Origin: a virus | Length of the DNA stretch: 39,611 nt | Virus record (IMG/VR): IMGVR_UViG_3300049046_000072 | Location: 1 to 39,611 of that record | Strand: one strand, 5' to 3' | Program-made: the position numbers and the translations under genes | The notes under the pieces: model-generated | What the model saw: the letters and a program-made list of their open reading frames with translations, nothing else | Told to the model about the DNA's origin: nothing | Databases searched by the model: none | Part shown: in pieces, positions 1 through 6,384 of the stretch | How positions within the stretch are numbered: the first letter of the stretch is position 1 | Layout of the letters: every line of letters begins with the position of its first letter

Positions 1-342
1 GGGTCATATATACCTGAACTTGAACTTGAATCTGAACTTGAACCTAATAGCGGGGCAACCCCGCGGGATATCGTGGACGTAATTGATGCCTTTGAGAAGG
101 TAAATCCCAGCTATCAAAAGTTCTTTGCCAATAAAACTCAACGTGCCTCCGCCCTAAATCTTCTTAAAGCCCACGAAAAGGAAAAGGTGTTAGCAGTTAT
201 TGCCCTACTACCTCAAACCAATGGCCGCGAGTTTTTCCCGACGATCACAACACCGCTACAGCTTGAAGACAAATGGGCGCAGTTAGAAGCAGCTTACAAG
301 CGTAAAAAGGTCGAATTACAAAAACAAAAATTCATCGTATGA
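1..342 (+). CDS. Replication initiation protein, C-terminal part (gene split by window end)
   Basis: The frame is open from base 1; the first internal ATG is at 73 but is probably not the real start. It begins with a Glu/Leu/Pro-rich low-complexity linker (repeated GAACTT units), then a helical domain with a NKTQRA segment typical of the C-terminal domain of phage replisome-organiser/DnaD-like initiators. The N-terminal winged-helix half lies at 39244-39611. The two halves are in frame if the window ends overlap by 2 bases, or if one base (or one plus a multiple of three) is missing at the join. The stop overlaps the next gene (ATGA). Role by family: binds the phage origin and recruits host helicase. 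The join is an inference. Confidence 0.75.
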   Translation, partial: GSYIPELELESELEPNSGATPRDIVDVIDAFEKVNPSYQKFFANKTQRASALNLLKAHEKEKVLAVIALLPQTNGREFFPTITTPLQLEDKWAQLEAAYKRKKVELQKQKFIV

Positions 343-728
343 GACACTTCATTATTAAAACAGGCTACAGCCCAGAGGACTTTATCTCGATTAATGAAAC
401 AGAACTCGAAAAAGCTATCTATGCACACCTTACCGGAATGACTGTCGCATTAGAAAACGGCACTATCTCAGGAAAAAATATTATCTCAATCAAGGAAGAC
501 TGGCACAAAGCAATGGGTTGGAATCGAGGTCATAGATTAACCGCAGAAGACTTTGAGGAGATTGAAAATACATGCAAAAGCTACAAAGGATTACTTTCCG
601 CAGCGAAAAGCAATGTCGTTTCGTGTATGAATACTGGCCGGGTAGACCTAATTGGAACTAAACCGCTTGAAGTTAAAACACTCAGCACAGGAATGAAGAG
701 CTTATCAGAACTTATAAAAAAAATATGA
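339..728 (+). CDS. Hypothetical protein downstream of the initiator
   Basis: 129 residues, starting inside the stop of the initiator gene (ATGA overlap), so probably translationally coupled to it. I recognise no catalytic motif. It looks soluble and mostly helical, with a Trp/His-containing segment (DWHKAMGWNRGH) in the middle and a Lys-rich C-terminus. Position suggests a replication accessory role such as a helicase-loader partner, but the P-loop of a DnaC-type loader is absent. Function unknown. Confidence 0.75.
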   Translation: MRHFIIKTGYSPEDFISINETELEKAIYAHLTGMTVALENGTISGKNIISIKEDWHKAMGWNRGHRLTAEDFEEIENTCKSYKGLLSAAKSNVVSCMNTGRVDLIGTKPLEVKTLSTGMKSLSELIKKI

Positions 729-997
729 GAGGAATATGCAGGGTTTGCAAACTAAAAATATTACCAAGCTGGCAGATATGCCAAGCATGCGATAACAAAC
801 AAAAAAGTATCTTATACAACTACAATACACATGACACCTCACGAAGCAGCGGACAAGAAAGTGGAAATGGCGAGCCTATACTCTACCTTGTCAGAACAGT
901 TAGAAAGAATCCTCGAAACGAAGCCAAAAGAGTGGATTTCACTACGTTCAAACGCAAAATCAGCGAAAGAAGCCGATCGACTCTGGGAAGGAAGTGA
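725..997 (+). CDS. Small zinc-ribbon protein overlapping the next gene
   Basis: The ORF starts with an ATGA overlap on the previous gene. Its first 30 residues hold two CXXC knuckles (CRVC and CQAC) about ten residues apart, a classic zinc ribbon. From 831 onward it is read through in a different frame by the next, better supported gene, a 167-base overlap. That C-terminal half is Ser/Arg-rich and looks like a shadow translation. Either this is a true long overlap, or the real product ended near residue 35 and lost its stop. The N-terminus is more reliable than the C-terminus. Confidence 0.5.
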   Translation: MRGICRVCKLKILPSWQICQACDNKQKSILYNYNTHDTSRSSGQESGNGEPILYLVRTVRKNPRNEAKRVDFTTFKRKISERSRSTLGRK

Positions 998-1112
998 AAT
1001 GGGCATTAGCGAAATGAAATTGAAGATGAAAATGGACAGGGTGGAGAAGGAGATATCGGCACTTAATAGTTTTATAAGGGTAGCAGAAATGGACGCAAGA
1101 AATGTATGGTAA
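831..1112 (+). CDS. Small coiled-coil protein, unknown function
   Basis: 93 residues, almost entirely helical with heptad-like spacing and many Lys/Glu. The N-terminus (MTPHEA) resembles a family of small phage proteins that I recognise by pattern but cannot name. No Shine-Dalgarno-like run precedes the ATG. The stop overlaps the next start (ATGGTAA). No enzymatic motif. It lies in the early replication/recombination run, so a DNA-metabolism accessory role is possible. Confidence 0.7.
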   Translation: MTPHEAADKKVEMASLYSTLSEQLERILETKPKEWISLRSNAKSAKEADRLWEGSEMGISEMKLKMKMDRVEKEISALNSFIRVAEMDARNVW

Positions 1113-1648
1113 TAGGTATAAAAGGCTTTCAGAAAGGTCATAAAATAAATGTTGGAAGAAAGTTTAGGCCAGAATCCATTGAAAAAATGAAAGTGGCTAG
1201 GATTGGTAAAAAACTTAGTGATTCCCATAGATTAAACATTTCTAAATGCCAAATAGGGCGGGTGCTTAGTCCAGGACACAGGAAAAAGATAAGCGAAGCA
1301 TTAATAGGCAATTTATCTCATAGGAAACCTAAGGTTTGGACAGAAGAATCAAAGAAAAAGGCAAGGTTCAGCCATAAAGGCGAAAAATCTTATCTCTGGA
1401 AAGGTGAAGATGCGGATTATATAAGTAAACATAGTTGGATTAGAAGGTGGAAAGGTAGACCAGAATTTTGCGAAAAGTGTGGAGTAATTGGGAAATTGCA
1501 TAAAGGTAAATGGTCAATTCATTGGGCAAACATAGATCATAAATACAGGCGAGTGCTGGAGGATTATATCGGAATGTGTGTTCGCTGCCACGCTCAATGG
1601 GATAGACCTATGAAAGCGAGGAAAGTATTAAAAGAGTTTGAAAATTAA
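1106..1648 (+). CDS. HNH homing endonuclease with NUMOD3 repeats
   Basis: 180 residues. The N-terminal 85 residues carry several short basic NUMOD3-type units (G-K-x-S-x-E-x-x-x-K style), which bind DNA in homing endonucleases. The C-terminal part holds a zinc-supported HNH-type site: a CEKCG knuckle, an IDH motif and a CVRCH knuckle. It is free-standing, not inside a visible intron, and sits between two short phage genes. The gene is more A/G-rich than its neighbours, consistent with recent arrival. Expected role: nick or cut DNA of related phages to spread itself. A second member of the class is at 37059-37586. Confidence 0.85.
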   Translation: MVIGIKGFQKGHKINVGRKFRPESIEKMKVARIGKKLSDSHRLNISKCQIGRVLSPGHRKKISEALIGNLSHRKPKVWTEESKKKARFSHKGEKSYLWKGEDADYISKHSWIRRWKGRPEFCEKCGVIGKLHKGKWSIHWANIDHKYRRVLEDYIGMCVRCHAQWDRPMKARKVLKEFEN

Positions 1649-1649
1649 C

Positions 1650-1808
1650 ATGACAACTAAGCACGAACACGTCATTACGGTATATGACGACAAAGGTAAT
1701 CTCAATTCAATAATTAAGACCGATGAGGCACAGAGAAAAAACACCATATACAACACGGTCGAAGCGGATTTAGAACAGATAGAAGCACTGTTTAATGGCA
1801 AAAACTAA
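1650..1808 (+). CDS. Small hypothetical protein (52 aa)
   Basis: Begins 2 bases after the HNH stop and ends 14 bases inside ninG, fitting the operon's overlap style. The product opens with a beta-strand-like stretch (HVITVYDDKGN) and ends with an acidic helix. No known domain seen. Real status is supported by spacing and by filling the only gap between two good genes. Confidence 0.55.
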   Translation: MTTKHEHVITVYDDKGNLNSIIKTDEAQRKNTIYNTVEADLEQIEALFNGKN

Positions 1809-2181
1809 AGCAAAGACTACGGCTCAATTAAAAAAGGAACTCGACAAGATTTTCAGCCAGTACATTCGTCAGAGATACGCAGACAGTAATGGAATGCTTA
1901 ATTGCTACACATGCGGCAAAAGACTTCACTGGAAAGAATCCCAAAACTCGCATTTCGTTTCCCGTCAGCACTTAGCCACTAGATTCGATGAACGGAATTG
2001 CCGCCCTGCTTGTGTCGGTTGCAACGTATTCGGAGGAGGTCAGATCGCCGCTTACGCCGAAAAATTAGAGCAGGAATACGGGGTGGGTATTATATCCGAA
2101 CTCTACAGGGAAGCACGAAAGATAGTAAAGGATTATCCCTACGCAGAGAAAATAGAACATTATAAACGACTAATAAAATGA
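1795..2181 (+). CDS. ninG: NinG/Rap-like recombination protein
   Basis: 128 residues. An N-terminal helix is followed by a zinc-binding NinG signature: C37, C40, H53, C69, C73 and C76, with the SHFVSR and NCRPACVGCN blocks typical of lambda NinG (Rap). Rap is a structure-specific endonuclease that acts on recombination intermediates in lambda Red pathways. It overlaps the upstream small gene and the next gene (ATGA), so it is part of the same transcript. The window also has an SSB-like protein and a RecB/Cas4-like nuclease, which fits a phage recombination set. Confidence 0.88.
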   Translation: MAKTKAKTTAQLKKELDKIFSQYIRQRYADSNGMLNCYTCGKRLHWKESQNSHFVSRQHLATRFDERNCRPACVGCNVFGGGQIAAYAEKLEQEYGVGIISELYREARKIVKDYPYAEKIEHYKRLIK

Positions 2182-2552
2182 CCTATACCACCAAATCAAC
2201 TAAAAAACACCGCTATTCATCAGGGTATCAAAGGGACACGCCGGAAAATAAGCCCCGTTACGACCTTATACCCCACGAAATGCTTAAAAGGTTGGCGGAA
2301 CTGTATGCCAGGGGTGCGGAAAAGTACGGAGACAACAACTGGAAACTGGCCAATTCAGAGGAGGAGTATACGAGGTTTAGGGCTTCAGCTTTCAGACACT
2401 TTATACAGTGGATTTCAGGGGAAGAAGACGAGGATCACGCCTCAGCAATATTATGGAATGTCATAGCCTACGAGTGGCATACGAAACATAAAGGAAATAA
2501 AGTTTTATTCTCTACAACTGATGAAAAATTCAGGGAAAGACTCGAAGAATAA
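2178..2552 (+). CDS. dATP/dGTP diphosphohydrolase-like (MazG-like) protein
   Basis: 124 residues, overlapping ninG by ATGA. Residues 25-32 (KPRYDLIP), 44-55 (ARGAEKYGDNNW) and 83-99 (EDEDHASAILWNVIAYE) match the all-helical family annotated as the dATP/dGTP diphosphohydrolase domain (formerly DUF5664), related to MazG-type enzymes. These hydrolyse purine dNTPs to monophosphates. In some phages relatives serve 2-aminoadenine (Z) DNA, but no PurZ or Z-specific polymerase is present here, so a general nucleotide-pool role is more likely. Confidence 0.8.
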   Translation: MTYTTKSTKKHRYSSGYQRDTPENKPRYDLIPHEMLKRLAELYARGAEKYGDNNWKLANSEEEYTRFRASAFRHFIQWISGEEDEDHASAILWNVIAYEWHTKHKGNKVLFSTTDEKFRERLEE

Positions 2553-2564
2553 TTTATAAAAACC

Positions 2565-2888
2565 ATGACTAACAACAAAGGAAGGTGTCCATACTACAAC
2601 GAAGATTGTCCTAAATGCTGTAAGGCCGAGAAGCAAGGTGAGGGGGAATGGGAGAAGGATTTTGATGCTAAAGAATGGAACCACTGGCACAGCAAATCAT
2701 CTTCATTCGAGAGACTTCCTGATAGCACGAAAGAAGAAATTAAAAAGTATATCCGCTCTCTCCTATCCAACACAGAAAGGAGGGTGAGGGAGGAGACTTT
2801 GAAAGAGGCTAGGGCATACTTTTATGGTTGTGAGGAAATATTTTGGAATATGTGGGAAGAGTATATAAAGCGATTTACTAACCAATAA
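2565..2888 (+). CDS. Cys-rich small hypothetical protein
   Basis: 107 residues. The N-terminus has a compact cysteine cluster (CPYYNEDCPKCC) likely to bind zinc. The rest is charged and helical with aromatic residues near the end. I do not recognise the family. It starts 12 bases after the previous stop. The gene ends in ACCAATAAA, a short phrase that recurs at the 3' ends of the genes ending at 3404 and 3570. Confidence 0.65.
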   Translation: MTNNKGRCPYYNEDCPKCCKAEKQGEGEWEKDFDAKEWNHWHSKSSSFERLPDSTKEEIKKYIRSLLSNTERRVREETLKEARAYFYGCEEIFWNMWEEYIKRFTNQ

Positions 2889-2898
2889 ATAAAGGCAA

Positions 2899-3054
2899 AT
2901 GAAATACATCGTAATCACATATCAGGCGACAGGAAACTGTTGGATGAATAATTATAAGGAATTCGATAACAAAGAGGATGCTATCAAATTTGCCGATGAG
3001 AACGTTGGTTTCGTGATTGAAACAGAATTCTTTTATAAATCTAGCAATTTCTAA
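2899..3054 (+). CDS. Small hypothetical protein (51 aa)
   Basis: Fills the gap between two genes, starting 10 bases after one stop and ending 2 bases before the next start. The product begins with a beta strand (MKYIVITYQ) followed by a helix with acidic and basic residues, a small alpha/beta pattern. A purine stretch (AAAGG) lies 5-9 bases before the ATG. No family recognised. Confidence 0.6.
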   Translation: MKYIVITYQATGNCWMNNYKEFDNKEDAIKFADENVGFVIETEFFYKSSNF

Positions 3055-3056
3055 CC

Positions 3057-3404
3057 ATGAACGAACAACAGGAAAAGAGGTTTGAGGAAAGAGAGCGTCG
3101 GAAAGAAAACATGAAAACTGGTTGTGCTGTATGTGGAAGCCCAGAAGACCATGACGAGGTGATAAACGGCCGCACATTTACACATATATACGACAATGGA
3201 ATAGAAATTAGGGCTGTAGATGATAAATCCTTTGTCTCAAGTCTCATCTCCGAAGCCCTTGCAGAGAAGGAGAGGGAGATTGTAAGTTTATTACAGAGTA
3301 GACTTGTAACAGGGATTAAATTCAACAAAAACTCTATAAAGGTAAAAAACCTGGTTAATTCAGCCCTCTTGGACGCAATTGCCCTCATTACCAATAAACA
3401 ATAA
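3057..3404 (+). CDS. Hypothetical protein with CXXC motif
   Basis: 115 residues with a strongly charged N-terminal helix, a single CAVC knuckle near residue 23 and a later Glu-rich helix (SEALAEKEREIVSLLQSR). No second cysteine pair is visible, so a single-knuckle metal site or dimeric site is only a guess. It ends with the ITNKQ tail that is nearly repeated (VVTNKQ) in the next gene, perhaps because the 3' ends share a duplicated ACCAATAAACA sequence. Confidence 0.65.
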   Translation: MNEQQEKRFEERERRKENMKTGCAVCGSPEDHDEVINGRTFTHIYDNGIEIRAVDDKSFVSSLISEALAEKEREIVSLLQSRLVTGIKFNKNSIKVKNLVNSALLDAIALITNKQ

Positions 3405-3408
3405 AGAT

Positions 3409-3570
3409 ATGCGAACAACAAAGAAATTTCCAGTAAAAATAACCATATCATATCCAGACGGGCAACTTCTAGAATCTCGTATACCACTATGGAAAGCTTA
3501 CGCAATAATGGCAGAACTAGAGAGGGAAAACGCTATGAAAGTTGTTACCAATAAACAGGAAAGGAAGTGA
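3409..3570 (+). CDS. Small hypothetical protein (53 aa)
   Basis: I use the ATG at 3409 rather than the upstream ATG at 3379, because 3379 lies deep inside the previous gene while 3409 follows its stop by 4 bases and has AAAG just upstream. The N-terminal half is beta-like (FPVKITISYPDG), then a helix with two Met and Glu/Arg residues. The stop overlaps the next start (GTGA). Function unknown. Confidence 0.6.
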   Translation: MRTTKKFPVKITISYPDGQLLESRIPLWKAYAIMAELERENAMKVVTNKQERK

Positions 3571-3764
3571 AAAATTTGTTTATTAAGATATTTTCTCACA
3601 TACGGCCATTTGCCCTAGAATACGAACGAATGGACGGCACTATGTTTATTATCGGGATCAGATACAACAAGTTTGAGAAAATGGGTGTAGTGGGCTTTGT
3701 TAATAGTTTTGGATTTTTTTACGGGTATAAATACAAAAGTCTCCAGTGGTTATCGGCAAAGTGA
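3567..3764 (+). CDS. Small hydrophobic/aromatic hypothetical protein (65 aa)
   Basis: GTG start overlapping the previous stop (GTGA), with AGGAAAG just upstream as a ribosome-binding site. Rich in Phe, Tyr and Gly with alternating hydrophobics, suggesting a small beta-sheet protein rather than a clean membrane helix. Last gene before the terminator at 3837, so it closes the left operon. No family recognised. Confidence 0.55.
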   Translation: MKNLFIKIFSHIRPFALEYERMDGTMFIIGIRYNKFEKMGVVGFVNSFGFFYGYKYKSLQWLSAK

Positions 3765-3836
3765 AAGGAACTCGGATCGGTAGCGTACTATCAATGTGTC
3801 ACTTCTAGCAGTCTTCGCTACAGTTATTATGAAATT

Positions 3837-3859
3837 AGCCCTAGAAATAGGGCTTTTTT
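3837..3859 (+). terminator. Rho-independent terminator closing the left operon
   Basis: A 7-bp stem AGCCCTA/TAGGGCT closed by a GAAA tetraloop (GNRA) and followed by six T. It lies 72 bases after the last gene of the replication/recombination run. The 3765-3836 stretch before it holds no gene that I can support. Confidence 0.85.
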
Positions 3860-3868
3860 CACGCCTAG

Positions 3869-3916
3869 ACTTATCCACAGTTGCTACTTGCAAACCAAAC
3901 CGCTTAGGTATATAGT
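3869..3916 (+). promoter_or_regulatory. Promoter with DnaA-box-like site (copy 1 of a repeated block)
   Basis: A perfect DnaA-box consensus TTATCCACA lies at 3871-3879, then a -35 TTGCAA (3888-3893), a 17-bp spacer and a -10 TATAGT (3911-3916). The upstream block from ACTTATCC through the -35 is closely repeated at 35325-35349, where the same 17-bp spacing leads to TATACT. It probably drives the gene at 3947 onward. The DnaA-like site could couple transcription to the host DnaA state or mark an origin; that part is speculative. Confidence 0.65.
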
Positions 3917-3946
3917 ATAGGTATTAGAGGATAAGTAATAAATCAA

Positions 3947-4198
3947 ATGACAATATTTCAAAATGAGAACGTAAAAGTAGTTAGGAATGAAAAAGACATC
4001 TGTTTCTACGATCTTAAAGACGTATACAACGGAACAAGTGGTTACACAAAGAAGGTTAGGGGACTCAATAAGGCTACAGAGGCAATAACTAATCTTTCAG
4101 CAGATACTAAGTTAGCACCAGCAGTAACATTTTGGGGCATAGTGCATATACTCGACTCATATAACCTTAATGCACATACCTATTGCTCAATAGACTAA
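3947..4198 (+). CDS. Hypothetical protein, weakly BRO-N-like
   Basis: 83 residues, first gene behind the promoter at 3869-3916, with GGATAAG upstream. The opening (ENVKVVRNEKDICFYDLKDV) is reminiscent of BRO/P22-antirepressor N-terminal domains, which begin with a strand-strand-DV pattern, but the protein is short and the match is by eye only. The stop overlaps the next start. A regulatory role would fit its first position in a transcript. Confidence 0.6.
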   Translation: MTIFQNENVKVVRNEKDICFYDLKDVYNGTSGYTKKVRGLNKATEAITNLSADTKLAPAVTFWGIVHILDSYNLNAHTYCSID

Positions 4199-4377
4199 TG
4201 CCGAGTTATCAACCAAAAATTAAAACAACTAACAAACCCTATCCCTGCAGGGTTTGTAAGCGTGTTCACGATCCTAAAGACATGATCATAGATAAAATAG
4301 ATGGAAATAATTACGCTATAATGATGTCTAATATTAAAAATCCAATTTGTAGAATTTGTTATGAAAAAAAATCCTAG
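4198..4377 (+). CDS. Small zinc-finger protein (59 aa)
   Basis: Starts in a TAATG overlap with the previous gene, rather than at the in-frame ATG at 4183. Two CXXC knuckles (CRVC and CRIC) about 30 residues apart frame a short basic/acidic loop, a treble-clef-like or zinc-ribbon arrangement. The tail is basic. Likely nucleic-acid or protein binding. Confidence 0.65.
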   Translation: MPSYQPKIKTTNKPYPCRVCKRVHDPKDMIIDKIDGNNYAIMMSNIKNPICRICYEKKS

Positions 4378-4501
4378 TGCGGTTGCCCTCGGTAGGTTAG
4401 GAGGCAAGGCAAAGTCAGACGCAAAAGCCAAAGCCTCAAAAGAGAATGGAAAGAAAGGCGGAAGACCAAAACTTAATGAAAAAACAAATGAAATCTCTTG
4501 A
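4361..4501 (+). CDS. Small Ala/Lys/Gly-rich basic protein (46 aa)
   Basis: Overlaps the zinc-finger gene by 17 bases. The product has the pattern NPxAVALGRLGGKA, an Ala/Lys stretch and GKKGGRPKLNEK, a recognisable small basic protein found in phages and bacteria whose function is not known to me. High positive charge suggests nucleic-acid binding. Confidence 0.65.
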   Translation: MKKNPSAVALGRLGGKAKSDAKAKASKENGKKGGRPKLNEKTNEIS

Positions 4502-4694
4502 AGAACAGGTCGCTATATTTTTAGACCAATGTAGACACTCTGCAGAGAATCACCCTGATATATTCTACAAATCTGAGAAATTAGATAAACATGGAGACGT
4601 GGTAATTGAATCAGCGGAAACTGAGCAGGATCAAAACAAGTTCGGAATATGCAAAATATGCGGGTATAAAACTGATATTCCCCTTGCAAAATAA
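4476..4694 (+). CDS. Hypothetical protein with C-terminal zinc knuckle
   Basis: Three in-frame ATGs exist (4446, 4476, 4488). I take 4476 as a compromise because 4446 lies deep in the previous gene; 4488 is equally possible. The N-terminal half is a helix with Gln/Glu, followed by an acidic middle and a single CKIC knuckle near the C-terminus. A lone Cys near residue 22-23 could pair with it. Function unknown. Confidence 0.55.
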   Translation: MKKQMKSLEEQVAIFLDQCRHSAENHPDIFYKSEKLDKHGDVVIESAETEQDQNKFGICKICGYKTDIPLAK

Positions 4695-4711
4695 TTAGAT
4701 TCTGATACTAT
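4684..4711 (+). promoter_or_regulatory. Promoter just upstream of hairpin-terminator (unit 1 of 3)
   Basis: -35 TTGCAA (4684-4689), 16-bp spacer, -10 TACTAT (4706-4711) preceded by TGA, an extended -10. It overlaps the end of the preceding gene. The predicted start site would be near 4718, only about 14 bases before the terminator hairpin at 4732. The same arrangement recurs near 7840 and 32764. Confidence 0.55.
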
Positions 4712-4731
4712 AAAGAAAATAATATACCAAT

Positions 4732-4756
4732 GGACGCCGCTTTTGGCGTCCTTTTT
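4732..4756 (+). terminator. Terminator hairpin, unit 1 of 3 near-identical copies
   Basis: Stem GGACGCC/GGCGTCC, loop GCTTTT, then five T. Preceded by CCAAT so that an ATG (4730) overlaps the stem base. Translating from that ATG gives a 10-codon peptide (MDAAFGVLFL, stop). Copies at 7870 and 32794 share the CAATGGACGC start and the GCGTCCTTTTT end. It may end upstream transcription, or attenuate the adjacent promoter before the gene at 4772. Confidence 0.85.
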
Positions 4757-4771
4757 CTATGACTAAATCTG

Positions 4772-4954
4772 ATGACTAAAGTAATCACAGCCATAGTTTC
4801 AGGACTCATTATCATATACGCCGTATGGGTAGTCTCTTATCTTCTCAAAACCCCGCCAGTGGAAGCCCCCGAAGTACGCACGCGAGTTGAGAAGGTGGAC
4901 TACATAGACCAAGACTACTGCCAAGCTAACCCTCAATACTGCCTAAAAGGATAA
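4772..4954 (+). CDS. Small single-pass membrane protein (60 aa)
   Basis: Residues 4-25 form a hydrophobic helix (VITAIVSGLIIIYAVWVVSYLL) followed by a Pro/Glu-rich, acidic outside domain with two Cys near the end (DYCQANPQYC), which could form a disulfide. First gene after terminator unit 1 and ahead of the packaging genes. Other proteins following terminator units (7910, 32826) also start with a membrane segment. Function unknown. Confidence 0.65.
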   Translation: MTKVITAIVSGLIIIYAVWVVSYLLKTPPVEAPEVRTRVEKVDYIDQDYCQANPQYCLKG

Positions 4955-4956
4955 CC

Positions 4957-5421
4957 ATGCTAGATATAGTCAACGAATACCCGCCTAATATCGAAAAAAT
5001 AAAGAAAGTATTTCCCGAATGTGAGGAAATGGGCGCGATATTCTGCTATGGAAACAAGATATACAACCCTAAGGGAATCGACATACCGGAAGACATCATA
5101 TTTCACGAATACACCCACTCGATCCAGCAAGGGAAAAACCCGGAGGCATGGTGGAAAATGTATCTACACAGCAAGGATTTCAGGTTAAACCAAGAAATCC
5201 AAGCATACGCGGCACAGTATAACTTTATAAGGAAACATATAAAGGATAGGGAAGTTGTATACCGCTCACTCCTTGAATCAGCCAAGCAACTAGCTTCACC
5301 CCTTTACGGAAATCTCCTTAAACCTACGGAAGCCAAGAACGCAATAAAAGCTTACGCCGATCAGCTTATAAAGTCAGAAGCCATAAAGAAAATAATCAAC
5401 GAACCATATGCCAGCAGGTAG
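4957..5421 (+). CDS. Putative zinc metallopeptidase-like protein (HEXXH)
   Basis: 154 residues with a clear HEYTH zinc-binding motif at about residues 50-54 in the context IIFHEYTHSIQQG, and a candidate third ligand Glu about residue 80 (NQEIQAYAAQY), the spacing of small gluzincin-like folds. No signal peptide, so it should act in the cytoplasm or virion. It overlaps the small terminase gene by 14 bases. Substrate unknown; virion maturation or host protein cleavage are possibilities. Confidence 0.72.
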   Translation: MLDIVNEYPPNIEKIKKVFPECEEMGAIFCYGNKIYNPKGIDIPEDIIFHEYTHSIQQGKNPEAWWKMYLHSKDFRLNQEIQAYAAQYNFIRKHIKDREVVYRSLLESAKQLASPLYGNLLKPTEAKNAIKAYADQLIKSEAIKKIINEPYASR

Positions 5422-5776
5422 ACCAATAGAGTATTCAGAGGAAATCATACGCAAAGCTCAGAACTATTTAGACTTTCTCCCAGTGGATGAAGTTATTCAT
5501 AGTATCGAAGGACTTTCTACGGCTCTAAATATAGCTCGTTCGACAATTTACGAGTGGATTAAGCATGAAGATAAGACGGTATTTTCGGACATCGTATCTC
5601 AGATATTGGCAAAGCAGGGAAAGACTCTAGTAAACAAAGGATTAAAGGGCGAGTTCAACTCAAAGATAACAGGCATGATGATGAGTAAGCACGGGTATGC
5701 GGAAGCTACAGACATAACCTCAGGTGGCAAGGAATTAAAAGCAATTACTGGGATGGTCATAGCTAAAGATGAATAA
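5408..5776 (+). CDS. terS: Terminase small subunit
   Basis: 122 residues. The opening MPAGRPIEYSEE, a helix-turn-helix around residues 26-48 (SIEGLSTALNIARSTIYEWIK) and the closing KHGY segment match phage DNA-packaging small subunits that recognise the pac/cos region. It sits two genes upstream of the large terminase. Stop and next start overlap (TAATG). Confidence 0.82.
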   Translation: MPAGRPIEYSEEIIRKAQNYLDFLPVDEVIHSIEGLSTALNIARSTIYEWIKHEDKTVFSDIVSQILAKQGKTLVNKGLKGEFNSKITGMMMSKHGYAEATDITSGGKELKAITGMVIAKDE

Positions 5777-6384
5777 TGAAAGGAATAATCGGTGTCCTAT
5801 CAAGTGAAAGGAATAACTTCAGTTGGCAGTTCATACAGTCTCTTATCAATCTCCAGAACCGTCTAAGGGATAGGGCTGATATCGTATACGCCCACTCTGG
5901 AACAATACCCGACGGCAGGAACTTTGTAATTGAGATAGCCAAAAGCAAAGGTGCGGACTATGTGGTTATGATCGACTCCGACATGACGTTTCCGGCTTTC
6001 GGAGTTGATGCGATCCTTGAGGAAATGGAAAAGTTTGACGCTTCTATAGGGGCGGGAATCTATTTCGGCACATATTACCCTTACCCCTCGTCGCCTATGG
6101 CCTATATGGAAAAAGACGGAAAGCATACGGAGCTTGATACGTGGGAAAAGACTAGATACATAACTTCATGTGGTATGGGTTTTACCGTAATCAAGAAGGA
6201 TTTGTTTGATATCAAGTTTGAGTTTAGGCCGGGCAAGGGCGAGGACTATCTGTTTTGTCAGGAAGCGAGAAAGTTAGGAAAGAACATTATCCTTGTGCCG
6301 TCGGTTAAATGCGGGCATCTAAGGACAATAGAAGTGAACGAGGAGTTTATAAAAAGAAATCGTGCAAATCCAATTCAAAACTAA
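5776..6384 (+). CDS. Glycosyltransferase-like protein (GT-A fold)
   Basis: 202 residues. The order of a beta strand, a DGR-containing loop, then VVMIDSDMTFP with a DXD-type metal/nucleotide-sugar motif near residues 66-70 and a later GEDYLFCQEARKLGKN block matches small GT-A/GT2-like transferases. There is no membrane segment. It is wedged between the small and large terminase genes and overlaps the latter by 23 bases. It may modify a virion protein or the host surface. A second GT domain is at 27754-28785. Confidence 0.78.
   Translation: MKGIIGVLSSERNNFSWQFIQSLINLQNRLRDRADIVYAHSGTIPDGRNFVIEIAKSKGADYVVMIDSDMTFPAFGVDAILEEMEKFDASIGAGIYFGTYYPYPSSPMAYMEKDGKHTELDTWEKTRYITSCGMGFTVIKKDLFDIKFEFRPGKGEDYLFCQEARKLGKNIILVPSVKCGHLRTIEVNEEFIKRNRANPIQN

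Noticed and set aside
839-1228. Minus-strand 129-aa ORF
   Set aside because: Shadow of two well-spaced + strand genes with hydrophobic antisense composition; same for other long minus ORFs under structural genes.
2178-2552. 2-aminoadenine (Z) DNA system
   Set aside because: Only a MazG-like diphosphohydrolase relative is present; PurZ and a Z-specific polymerase are missing.
3830-3916. 28-aa ORF across the terminator
   Set aside because: It spans a strong terminator and a promoter and has no family support.
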